NCBI GenBank assembly: GCA_013397865.1
Contig: VZTI01005056.1
Span: 233,038-297,037 of the forward strand
Origin: Struthidea cinerea
Taxonomy: Eukaryota; Chordata; Aves; Passeriformes; Corcoracidae
Reading direction: 5' to 3'
DNA length: 64,000 bases
Position 1 is the first letter of the stretch; every line of letters starts with the position of its first letter. The translations under genes were made by a program, and so were the position numbers. Below are positions 1-11,326 of the stretch, in pieces. The notes under the pieces are model-generated. The model ran no database searches. It was not told where the DNA came from and saw only the letters and a program-made list of their open reading frames with translations.

Positions 1-271
1 CAAAAAAGACATCTAGTAACACAGTGAGTAAGGGTTCTTGTGTCAAAAGGACTGTACATTACTGCACAGGTTAGGTCAGATCATTAAAATCAGACATGAG
101 GCCACATTATACAACTATGAGTATATGCCTCTTAATACATATGGTAGGATCTCCATAAACTCATGAGCATTAAAGGATTCTGGGATGTAACAGCCCGGGA
201 AGGACAAAAACAAGGCTTAAAAGCAAGCTTTTGCTTTGCTCTATCCAGTCTTTCTCGGTGGAAAAACTCAT
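1..271. other. Left-edge sequence, no gene seen
   Basis: This is AT-rich sequence lying 3' of the stop codon of the unassigned minus-strand ORF at 272-547. No AATAAA or ATTAAA signal was found on the minus strand within it. If that ORF is a real terminal exon, its polyadenylation site would have to lie beyond the window. Confidence 0.4.
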
Positions 272-547
272 CTACTTCAAATGTGTATGTTTTAGCACAG
301 TCATGACATTCTCCTTTACTACCTGAAGCCAAGCCTCATTGCCATTACAATCAAGCTCCTTGTCTAAAAGTCTGGAGTTAAATCCACAGAAAGCAATTGC
401 ACTAGGTTCTTGAGGGTCTTTGTATTGTATTAGCCCTAAAGCTAGATCCTGATGTGTCAGCTCAGAATGTGCAGAAAAATATCCTTCCTCGCAATTTTTT
501 ATGAATGTCATGAAAGTATTACTAATCATACCACTATTTTTGCCAAA
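272..547 (-). CDS. Unassigned exon-like ORF, possible terminal exon
   Basis: I do not recognise this protein. On the minus strand an AG acceptor (TTTTTAACCCAAG) ends just before position 547, and 91 sense codons follow, ending in a TAG stop at about 272. The first in-frame ATG is at 529. The translation is of mixed composition with no simple repeats; short segments include GLIQYKDPQEPSAIAFCGF and NEAWLQVVKENVMTVL near the C-terminus. An in-frame TAA lies just upstream of the acceptor, so it is not part of a longer unspliced ORF. It does not match the C-terminal BRCT domains of MCPH1 that would be expected on this strand. It could be the last exon of another gene, an alternative MCPH1 3' exon, a retrocopy fragment, or chance. 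The acceptor has a short, imperfect pyrimidine tract. Confidence 0.22.
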   Translation of the reverse strand, partial: FGKNSGMISNTFMTFIKNCEEGYFSAHSELTHQDLALGLIQYKDPQEPSAIAFCGFNSRLLDKELDCNGNEAWLQVVKENVMTVLKHTHLK

Positions 548-3485
548 CTTGGGTTAAAAAGAAGCAATACTTTAAACCGAGGCCAGAGCAGCTTGAGATC
601 CCACAGCTGCTTCTTCAGCTTCAGAGCAAAAATGTTTGTTAGCAGTTCCTTAATACCTTGTCTATAGGTAACTAAAAATACTGGATCCACACAAATCAGG
701 AAATCTACAGCCTGTCCTGACCTTACCCTGCAAGGTCAGCTTTTGAATTATAGATTTCATGTTACATCACATCGTGTACAAGATGATGCAGTGAGTATTC
801 TGAACAAATATCTTGTCAGTGCACTTAGAAGTGATTCAAAGACTCAAGAATGCAGGAGGGTGCACACAAAATGTAGAACTTGGAAATAAATTTAATTTCT
901 TCCAAGCTATTATTCCATTTGCATTCAGAACTGCATATTTTTGCAAGTTAAAGGTCATTTGCTAAGCAGACAATATTTTGTTTTATTGCTTCAATAAGAC
1001 AAGCAGTTCTCTTTAATTACAGTTACCAAGTGGAAAACTTAGCCAAACTATGTTCTAATTTTCAGTTCTACATTTTTCAAGTTAATTGCTTTCTCCCCCA
1101 CCCCATAATATGCAATTTTTCTTCTGTGCTTCTTGTGTCTGTTTCATTTTACGTTACTTTTTTTGAAAAAAAAAAGAGTTAGCATTTACTTTTCTGACCA
1201 GCAAAAAGACATCTGGTAAGCATCATTATGAGTTCTAATGCATGTTTGTAGCAGGATTATTATTAATATAACACTGGAAAAGGTGGTATTAAGTTAACTG
1301 GTCCTTTTATTTACCATTAATCTCTGAATCCTGAAGAGTTGCATATCCATACCCTGAATCAGAGCACACACTCCTTTCTGAGTTATTTTTGAGGTCTGGA
1401 ATACACGCTTTGTTATAAATGACAGCTTCAGCTTTCCTTTATATATTTCTTAGAATATATAGCTGCATTAAGTACTTATTTAGTATCTGCCAACAACAAG
1501 ATTATTCTAAGTCATCTGAAATATAAAACATTTATTTCAGTAGCTAGAAGGAAACAGTATTTGTAAATCTCCCCAGTACTTAAAAGTGATACTTCCTATA
1601 TGTTAACTGACCTACTACACAAAACAGGTATCCAACCTCAAAATGTATTCTTTCTCTCTTCTAACTTTATTGGAGATGAAGGACAAGAAGAAAAGCGTCC
1701 TGTTTTGTACAACCTGCTTTTCAAGAAGGTGAGCTCAAAGTTTGCTTCGTTAAGCATGTCATGAGTTATTTTTTCATAAGTGACAAATGAATGAAAATGA
1801 GACCATAAAATGTTTTTCCAGACTAGTTCTCAAGAATAAAGTGTATTTATGCAAAGAATTAATTTGATAGGAATATGTTTAGATTTGTGACTGGTAAAAT
1901 TCAAGCCTACGTATATTAGATCTCATTTTGTCTTTCGGTCAAGAACCCAGGACTCAAATATTTTTCAAGAAATTATTTCAGCCAATAAATAGCGCTTTTA
2001 GATTGTATATTACTTAGTCCAAGTGCTCCTCTTGTGCCTTAGAGTTGACTGAAGTTCTGAAAGAAATAAGCCTCAGAGTAGTCTCAAACTCAGATATATA
2101 TTTTAGTGGAGTGAAAAAAGATCTTCAGCTTCAGGACTCAACAATATACAAGGGATAAAGAACTTTTGGAGGGCGGGAGGCAGGCAGGAAAAAAACACTG
2201 CATGTGTGAGCAAAGAAAGTGTAAGGGAGAGTATATGATCCTGTTTTATAATCTTCAAATCCCTTTCTTTGGCTATTGTAGGTCCATCAGATGGTTCTGA
2301 AATTGGTTTAGTACCCTTATAATCAATTTTGATCTTTACAACCCTATTTCAGAAGTAATAATCTTCAGTCTTAATAGCATATGAGCCAAAAGACAGAGCT
2401 GTGTGTAGTATAGGAATATTAAAAATATCAGGTTAATTTCACTCTGCTTGTATCTAAGAATGTTGTAATGAGGACCCAAAACTTTAAGGCTGTTTTTAGA
2501 AACAATTTAAAAGTAGTATAACATTAATTTATTCAAGTAATTGTGGCTCATAGCTGAAAATAATTGGTAATTGTAATGAATGATTGCTATTCAGTATTTT
2601 TAAACAGCAATTATTCAAAGCTGTAATTTATTTTCTGGCTGACCTTTCTCTTACCAGTCCTTTGATACTGATATTTTTCAAGTTTCCTCTGGCTGCAAAA
2701 GTAAATTTCAACTGTAATTTCTTCACCAAATATAGTACCTCTGCTTTGGTCCTAGAAAGATATGAAAAAATGAGCCCATCCTAACTAAATTAAATATTGC
2801 CACGTGGAAAGATGAAAAACGAAGCAGTCTATTAGAAGACTGAGAAATTAGATGATGTGACAGGTGCCTGGGCATCATTTTTCTTTCACTGCCAAATACA
2901 AGAAAATAATGAGAAATCCTCTAATTGAAGACATAGGAATCCCTAGAACTTCTGTTTGCAAGGTAAGAGAGAATGAGTAGCTTCAGACTTTTCAGACTAG
3001 CAGTGTCAGAGTTTACAACTTTCTGATGTTTTCAGTTTTCCACATGCAACCAATCATAGCGAACAACTATATTTAAGAAAAATAAAAAAACCCCAACCAT
3101 AGGCATGCAAAACTTTGTAGCAAGGGATAGCTTTCCCAGCATTCTGCAACTTTGAAGGACAGGTTTACTTATCTGTGATCATTAGCAAAACTGGAGAGGG
3201 ACTTCTTCTATTAGGATAGCCGAAGATTAAGGGGAGAGGAGATGCTCCTTCCCAATCGTTTGACTGCAACCAAAAAAGTTCTACATCAATCAGCATGACA
3301 TTATTATTACTTCTACAAGCACAGGCAATAGTGATTCTCATTCCAAGCTCAAGCCTTTCCAACAGGTACAAATCAGGGATTGACTTCCTGGTCAGCATCG
3401 CTCAGGAAAAGCAGCAGTCCAGTTCTCAGTCCTATTTTACCAGGAAAGTTTCATGTCCTTACCTTATTATGTGAAACCTGAGGAA
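548..3485. other. Non-coding, no recognisable feature
   Basis: AT-rich sequence without a convincing exon or repeat. Only ORFs of random type are present. It most likely belongs to an MCPH1 intron downstream of exon 9, because the gene reads leftwards and its last exons have not yet appeared. Confidence 0.4.
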
Positions 3486-3715
3486 ATCACAGAACCATAG
3501 AATATCCTCGGTTTGAGGGCACCCACAAGGATCATCAAAGTGCAACTCCTGGCCCTGCACAGGACATCCCAAGAGTTATACTGTGTGCCTGAGTGTGTTG
3601 TTCAAACACTTCTCAAACTCTGTCAGGCTTCGTGCTGTGACCACTTCTCTGGGGAGCCTGTAGCAGCGCCCAACAGCCCTCTGGGTGAAGCACCTTTTTC
3701 CAGTATCAGAGACAG
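3486..3715 (-). mobile_element. CR1 LINE, 3' end fragment
   Basis: The plus strand reads as the reverse complement of the CR1 3' end. It starts with the terminal TCACAGAACCATAGAAT block and continues with the well-known segment around CAACTCCTGGCCCTGCAC and then the segment around CCCTCTGGGTGAAGCACC. The element is therefore on the minus strand with its 3' end at about 3486. It is 5'-truncated to about 230 bp and is non-coding; the 95-residue ORF over it is only a reverse-strand reading of this repeat. Confidence 0.88.
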
Positions 3716-6700
3716 CAGGATTACCAATGTGACAGAAGTGAACCTCAAGAAGTGGAATGCTAAGGGGAGGAGAAAGGTACTTTATAGCTTAGAATTCTAA
3801 CATGATTAGATTCTAAGATGAAAGCTCAGGTGAAGGAAGGGTACTTGTTCATCCCAAAAAAGCCAAAAGGAAGAAGAGGAACCAGGGCTATCATGAGGAG
3901 ACACTGTTACAGAGAAAACTCGCATAGGCAAGCAGAAACATTTTAAAGACAACACTAAGGAACAAATTAATTCTGTCATTAGCACCAAATAATGCCCAAT
4001 GTATACTCACCTTCCCAAATGATCTGTGAGAAAGTCAGGCACAGTTAATTTTTTTCTGTTGAAATTTTAGGTGCCATGAGCTTCAGCCCTTAACCCCAGC
4101 CTCACCAAGGTTAAGAAAACTAGTACTAGTTTGTACCCTTCTATGAAAAATTCCAACAAAAAATTAAGTATGCTATAGAATGAATCTGTTTCATCTGTTC
4201 AAACAAAAAAATTGATTACACTCTCAAAATGATCCAGTGAAGTGAACAATGCCTCCAAACAGCTGACTTATGACCAATTAAAGCAGTTTATAAAGCTTCA
4301 GCTTTATATGGCCTTATTGTGAGATAAAAAGAAGAAGCCACAAGGGTAGTGGACAACAGTAGAGTAGCTCCTAAGGCATCAGCTCCAGTGAAATTTATTT
4401 CTTGATATTTAAGACCTCATCAGCCATGCATTCAAATTTTGGTCATGATGGTTGCCACCCATCATCGACGGTTCATTAGAAATCAATGTTTGCCTCAGCT
4501 ACTTCATTGAAGATATCAGTGGCTCATTAACTCTGCTCACAATGGGTCATTGGGCAGAAGAACTGAGACACAGAGCCACATTTCCATTACACAAGCTATA
4601 GGTATGGAACCATTTTAAGAGGGAAAAAGCCATTTTGCATTACCCCAACTGTTATGTGGTGGGTTTGCACAATCGTTAGCAGTGTCAGGTTAATTTGGGT
4701 AGTTTAAGTCTTCTGGAGACTGCCAACTATGCAACAATGAGTGGAATCTGAGGTGAAGATAATCCTGAACATGTTTGCAGCCCAAAAGACTAAAGCCAGG
4801 ATTTATGTTAACTTTGTGTTAAGATACAAGATTGTAAACTTCAGTAAATACTTTGCTGACAAGATTTTAAGCCACTTGTTGATGATAATCAACAACCTGA
4901 CTTAAAGCTTTACAGCCCTCTAGACCATATGGCAAACAACTGAACAATATTTACTTCATGCTTTAAAGTGCAACAGCAATATTAGGAAGCGCAGAACAAA
5001 AATTTTTTAAACCCCCCCCAAATATGTTTTTAGAATCTTGAAGGACTATGAATTAATCATACTTGCAGACAAATCTTCGAAAAACAAAAGATTTTTCTAG
5101 TGAATATGTAATGTGTTGCAAGATTTTTTCCTATTTGACTGACTGCCTATTTATATTTCTGTTCCACACGGATTCGTTTGTAAGCTCATAATTCAATTCT
5201 GCAAAGATCACAGCAATAATCTATCAAATGCTTAATTTCAATGAAGAAAAGAATGGTGATATTTGTCAAATTATTAAACAAAAACTTGATGAAGACATGT
5301 TAAATGCTGATGAAATAGAGTTTAGGAAGTCTTTCGTTCAGATTGATTTTCAACAATTTTCATGAGCTGCAAGACTATAATTTAGAAAGGAGACACATTA
5401 ACAAAAGGATTTCCAGCCTACAGAGTCATGCCAGATACCAGCAGGTTTATGTAGGGTGTTAATTTTCCCAAGAGCTAAATAAAAAAAAAAAAAAAAAAGA
5501 GGATCTAAGCAGCAGTTGCTTTTCCTCCTGATAGTTCCTGATGCCAAGAGGGAAAACAGCTTCAGTTTTACACTTACTCTCTGCCAAGCCAGCTGCAGTC
5601 CAGTGGATATTTTGGTTTTCTGGCATGATGGTTGTGAACACAGTGCGCCTCAAAACTGGAAAAGAACAGCATACATACATATCTTCAGCAATGAGGTATG
5701 CTTCAAGCAAGGACTCTGTCATCTGACTTCTTGCACAAGATTTATGTACAGTTCCCCTTGTGCTCTGAGCCAGAAAGAGCTACATTTGCTTCTTGCACCT
5801 AAGCCTTCCTTCCACCATTAAATCCAAGAATGCCACAGACTTTTATTTAAAAGGATGGAGATGACATAGATGTACTTCAAATAACTTGAGATTCCAGGAT
5901 GTTATTCTTGGTGCTTATCCTTATCTACCATTCCCTGTGGATAGATCTTGAGCAATTTCCTACTTGCCTAAAAGTAGTAATAAAAAATATGTTCTGACTT
6001 TACATGAAGCCTCATAAACAGTCTCCTTATCAAAAGTCACCAAACCTACCAATCTTCTGGGAAAAAAAAAAAAAGAAACAGTGAAGTGGTTTTTTTTTTT
6101 CCCTAATTCTATGAGGACAAAAAAATCAAAACTCTCCATCTACTTAATCCTCTATGTCTTCTTCTAGAAGAAGGTTCTGAAAAATAACCAATATGTTAAT
6201 TTTTTGAGTGAACAGAAATTAAGTGCCAATTTAATATAAAAACTTAGGCAAAATCAGTTCCTGGATCTTTACTATCCTGCCTGCTAAGATGACAAGCTAC
6301 AGTCAACCACCTCCTCTTTCACTGTCACAACACATTTCCAGTGTTCCAAACAGCAACACATACAAGAGTGTGAACACCAGCTGCAAGTGTCCCTGGAACA
6401 ACAGGAAACAGCTTGAGCTGACAGGAGCATGTGCCTTTTGCCATAGAAAGGTACTGATTTCACAAGACACTTTTTTAAAATTAAGAAATAGACCACAGCA
6501 CTTCAGTAGGTAGTCCCAAATAGCTAATATGAAACCTGTCATAAAGAGAATGATTTCTAGTGACCCAAGGTCATGAATCAACCCACTGGGTTCATCTACA
6601 GGAGATCATCCTGTCAGGAATGGTAGCATCCCTAAGGGGTGATAACAAAGCTGTTGACATTAGGATATGGCCCAAAGCATGTACTGTAAGGTACAGCAGC

Positions 6701-9700
6701 AGTTGCCAAGAGTATGGCTTCTGTCCTGGAAGCCCTCAACTTGATGTGGGAGAAGTGTGGGGCACAAATTCACTAGCTGGAGAAAGCCCAGAACCAGGAT
6801 TGCCTTACAAAGGTTGAGTGAAAATAGTAATGGGATTAATCATAGAGAAGTATTTTTAAAACTGTCTCAAACCATGGGATTCATAGGCATCCTTCACAGT
6901 GCTATCCTCTGACCACCCCCATTACATCAAGCATTTTCCCCAAACCATAAAGGTAGGTAGTTCCGGTTTCTTCGTTGTTAACTGTAAATGAGCTTGTATG
7001 CTTCCACCTTGTCTAATTCACTGTCCTACTCATTTGTGGCTCAAAGCCAGTAACATTTCAAGTATCAGAATTTAAAATATGTAGCTATTCAAAGCAACTA
7101 CAAATCAAAACTGGAAGGCAAATATAAAACGATGTTGTCCCCTACATCAATAGAATCCAAGACAAGTCTATGAATGCACATATAAAATATAGTCATAAAG
7201 TTACTTTCCTGAATATCTGGCAAGATGCTTCATGTTTTATAGTTACAGATTTTTCAGGACATTAAAATTTGTTTTGCCATGAATAAAGTAATTTAAAAAA
7301 GGATTCTGATAACAGGATCTCACAATGGCCTGCTTCACCCTATTTGTTCCACAGCATGAGCTTAGATTGCTAGTAAAAATCTTCTCTCAAAAAATCTAAG
7401 ATCAGTGCTGACGTACCTTCACCCAAATCCAAGAGCTACAGAAATATGAGCCAAGAAGAATCTGTTTAAAAAAAACCTGAAGGAATTTCAGTTAAGTCCA
7501 TACTGTCTTCTTTGTGAAAATATGTTTTTAATTATCCCTCATGATGCTTAACTGTTTTTTCTCACATGGTTAAGGAGTTTCTTCTTTTCACTCAGAAAAC
7601 AGTATTTTAAGGGGTTTCTTCACTTTAAAATTTATTCCAATTGTACTTCTAGTGATGTGAAACTCTTAGATTCTATAAAAGACATCCACCACTTCTCATA
7701 TCCCTCGAAAACTATAAAACAAATTTTTATTTGGATAAAAATGGCAGTTAACTGGTTAATAATAATGAATCTCTGATCTTTTTAAAGTACCAAATATTTA
7801 ACTTGTGGCATGCAACAGGCGCTGTGATAAATGTAAACTTTTTTGTGACAATAAGCAATGAAATGAGCACTCAACCTCATACTAGTAGTTCACCACTACT
7901 GTAAATAACTTGTTCGAATACATTTTTGGCTTTAAGATTAATTTTAGTTTTTCACTTTGTCCTCCCTATGCAAAGCAACAAAGAATTATGCATCCAATTT
8001 CATGGAATAATTGAAAAACAGATCACAATGCATAAAGGGTTTATTTTATCCCTGCAATCCAGTACCATCAACTTACATTTCTAGACCAGGGAAGCCACCT
8101 GCTGACATTCACAAGCATTAATCGACAGCGTTAATCCTTACCAACTCTGCCTCAAAACTAAGAGTCAATTTTATAAATTTGTCTATATGTCCTGCCTTTG
8201 AACATACCAAAAGTCCTGGTTTCGGGGTGGTGGTGTTGTTTTAAATCCAAAAATCTTTTTCCTGAAGCCATTAAAGATTCCTGAAAATCTTACTTACCTT
8301 CCCCAAACACACCTGCAGCTGCCATTAGAAACTGTTCTGTCTTCGTGGCTTTTGTTTGTTGACATTACAATTTTACATGTATTTGATTAGACATCTTCCA
8401 CATTAACAGTGCAATAAGCATGCCGGCATAAAGAGTATAGATAAAGAAATTATGAGTACTTTAATCTAAAATTGTGATATACAAGTATCTAAACAAAGTC
8501 TTTCTTGGTTTTGACTTCAGCTAAAACAAAATACAAGAAACTCAACCTGCATGAGGTTTTGAAAACAAAAGCATAACACAATAGCACAATAGCAGAGAAA
8601 TACAGAACCGATAGCTTAATTTCTATTAAAGAAACTACAAATGAAAAATTGAAAGAACCATAGAAGTAAATAATGTTAAGATTTAGACCTAGTCATATTT
8701 CCTAAAGATATTTTTCCATGGCTTTTTTAATATTTACCATCACATAGTGAACTCCAAAGGCCTACTGACATGCATTCACTGTACTGAATTGAGTTATAAT
8801 TGTAGTGTTCACTGTAGCATACACCACAGTCAATGAGTTGTAACTAAAGTACACAAAAAAGTTTCAGTTTAGATATTATCTGGGAATTACATTCAGCAAG
8901 CATCTAGAATTTTTTTAAGGAGGCATTATATTTCAAAATCTTTTTCTATAAAAAAGATAGCTGCATTTTACATAGCTGTCTCTTATTTTAGGAAGAAAAG
9001 CAATGAATTTAACAGATCACACTTACCACAGATTCCCAGCAATATGGTCTGTCTGAAGATTCACATAGTCACGTTTGTGGGAATGTTCATACATGAAAGT
9101 ATCTAGGAAATGGCATTTCTTCTGCAGTTTTACTTTTAGCAAAAAGTTTCTTTTAAGATTTAAATAAATGTTAGGAAATTCTTCATAATACTATGATTCA
9201 ATAAAATAATATTTTTAAAAATATTTGAGCCATTTCTCTCCCACTTTTTTCTTTATGCAAAGGAAACTAACTAACATTTTCTAACTTAACTTTTACATTG
9301 CCAAAAGTTAACAAAATGTTGCAATGTTTAAACTGTAGCCAGCGGAAAAACATATTAAATAAAAATGGTGTATAATGTTTGGTTGTTTTTATAAAGCTTC
9401 AAGAACATATTCTAATTGGTACTAGAGAGATTTTGCAACATAATTAGTTACAAAAATTTACACAGTCTGATTTTGTTCAAAACAATATTCTCTTAAAACT
9501 TAAACTTTTCAGAGCACTTCACTGTTGCCAGACATAGCACCTGGTTAATCACATGGCACCTTTTTGTGAGGATTTTTTTTATTTTTCAGTCAAATACCTG
9601 TCCTTCTCCAAAATTGTCTCTATATGATCTGCATAGTCAAGCTGACAATGAAAACCTTTAAAATTAGTTTTAAAAAGCATTCTTGACATGAATGAAACTA

Positions 9701-11219
9701 TACACTGCTATTTTATTGATATTTGAGTGAAATGGTATTATCAGCAAGATAAAAGGAATGAATAAAAGAAGTAATCTCAAAACACTGAATAGAAATTTTC
9801 TCTAGCACCCACTTAACTTTGCTACTGTTTAACACCTCACAGAGCATGCTTTGCAAGCAGACACCAAGTAGAACGATTTAAAGATACCTCTGACTGCAAG
9901 GCCAAATCTGACAAAGAGGAACAATAAAACAGAATTTCATACTGCTTTTTATTTCTCTTCAGTATATATTCATTATGTTGGTATCTTAAGAGAAATGAGT
10001 CAAAATTAGCACTGATGCATAATGCTCTTGTTCAGTAATTTCACTGGAGAAGAAATCAGAACCAACAAACCTGACAAATCTCCAAGCACACTTTCTGCAA
10101 ACAGCCTTAGAAAAAGCCACTGAATGTGGTTTGTGGATTTACATATAGCAGCTTTAGTCAGATTTCTGTGCCAGGAGATGAAACTATGCTGGAGAGATAT
10201 TTTAGCCTAGAGAGAGCACTATCGTAAATGCTTCTATAGGACATAGATCTAGAGGGATTTATACATTCTACATTCTAGTTATTAATTTTACACATATTCA
10301 GGAAAATAAAGGGAATAAATATTTTAAAAAGGTAAAAAGTAGTAAGATGCAGACAAGTCAAATGATCACTTAAATCCAGAGATCACTGGTCCATGGAAAT
10401 TAATATCCTCTCTTCAGGTTGTTTAAAATGTTGAACAACTTAGTAATTGCATCTGCACAAAACTTTTACATAAAAAAGTATCAAAATCTGTGATCAGTCT
10501 CTTTGAAACTCCACCAGTACCTACCAATGAAACAGCTTACTCACTTCATATAGTTAATGACAGCAGATATCCTTTAGTGCTTTAGGACTTTCCATTCTCA
10601 AAAGAACTCAGCACTCATTTCAATTGACTTGCTACTTACTGATTAAAAGAACTAATATTTATTTTCCTGATCAGTTTTTTATATTTACTTAAAAGACTTT
10701 TACAAAGGAAAAACACTTAAAAAAAGATACAGTGCTGACTCAACCCTCTCTCCCTTTTTTACAGCCAAATTGAGCTCAAATACCAAATTAAGAAATTTAC
10801 TTTTACCAGAACCTAAAAGAAAATCACGCATAAATCTTTATTCTGCAAAAACATCCACTGGTGATGATCCAGTATAAAACAAATTAAAAAACCGGTTGCA
10901 TTTAGTAACTCCTCCAAAAGGAACAGGAATCTTTTCAGGTAACTTCAGTGGCTTTTCAGCTTTTTTCAGCTTCAGCTGGCTTACCAACCTCCTTTGTGAT
11001 GTCAGCTTGGCATGGACTCTGCCACCACAATTCACCAGAGAGCTGAGTTTTATGGTTACACACAGTGACCATCAGCATACTATTTCAAGAAAAGTGATAT
11101 TCAGGAAAGTTTTTAAATTGATACTGCAAAGAGAATTTATTTTAATTTTTGTACATACAAAGGCGGTCAATGATCCTCCACAAAAGAGTTTAACAAAGCA
11201 AATGTCCAGTTAAACTGAC
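3716..11219. other. Probable MCPH1 intron sequence, no proven exon
   Basis: About 7.5 kb of AT-rich sequence. Poly-A runs occur near 5481 and 6061. Two stretches resemble minus-strand exons (5578-5655, with strong splice sites, and 10838-11035), but neither continues the MCPH1 protein in phase; both are discussed elsewhere. No CR1 or LTR element of recent type was seen. Exons for the second and third BRCT domains of MCPH1 were looked for here and not found. Confidence 0.4.
5481..5499. repeat. Poly-A run
   Basis: A run of about 19 A residues following AAAT, at the 5' side of the exon-like block at 5578-5655. No retrotransposed cDNA could be recognised next to it, so it is listed only as a simple repeat. 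Confidence 0.85.
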
Positions 11220-11326
11220 CTTTTGGAGTCTTCCAGCTTTTCTTAAGCCCCCAATGCGCTTATTCTTTCATTCGTTAAAAATTTTGCAAGAGCCATCAGT
11301 AACATGACACTCTGAAACTTCATCAC
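11220..11326 (-). CDS. MCPH1: Probable MCPH1 exon 9, with an in-frame stop
   Basis: An acceptor (TTTGGTTTCTAG) and a donor (AAAAG then GTCAGT) bound 107 bases. Exon 8 ends with a single base G; the first two bases here (GT) complete a glycine codon, and the remaining 35 triplets end exactly on a codon border. The translation begins GDEVSECHVTDGSCKIFNE and ends GGLRKAGRLQK. In vertebrate microcephalin the stretch before the second BRCT domain has a similar SC...F pattern followed by LKKSGRGKK, as I recall it. The 19th full triplet is TGA (predicted residue 575), so the reading frame breaks. The stop could be a real nonsense change (for example CGA to TGA), a sequence error, or a sign that this is not the true exon. 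The next expected exon, starting the second BRCT domain, was not found. Confidence 0.45.

Noticed and set aside
3165..3398. 77-codon minus-strand ORF with an internal TTTTTTGGTTGCAG acceptor-like site
   Set aside because: The acceptor and a GTAAAC donor-like site are present, but the peptide does not match the expected MCPH1 exon 10 and no other family is recognised.
3513..3800. 95-codon plus-strand ORF
   Set aside because: It is a reverse-strand reading of a CR1 3' end.
10838..11035. 65-codon minus-strand ORF ending next to an AATAAA
   Set aside because: The translation looks protein-like, and the stop overlaps GAATAAAG, but no good acceptor lies in front of it, it does not match MCPH1, and no family was recognised.
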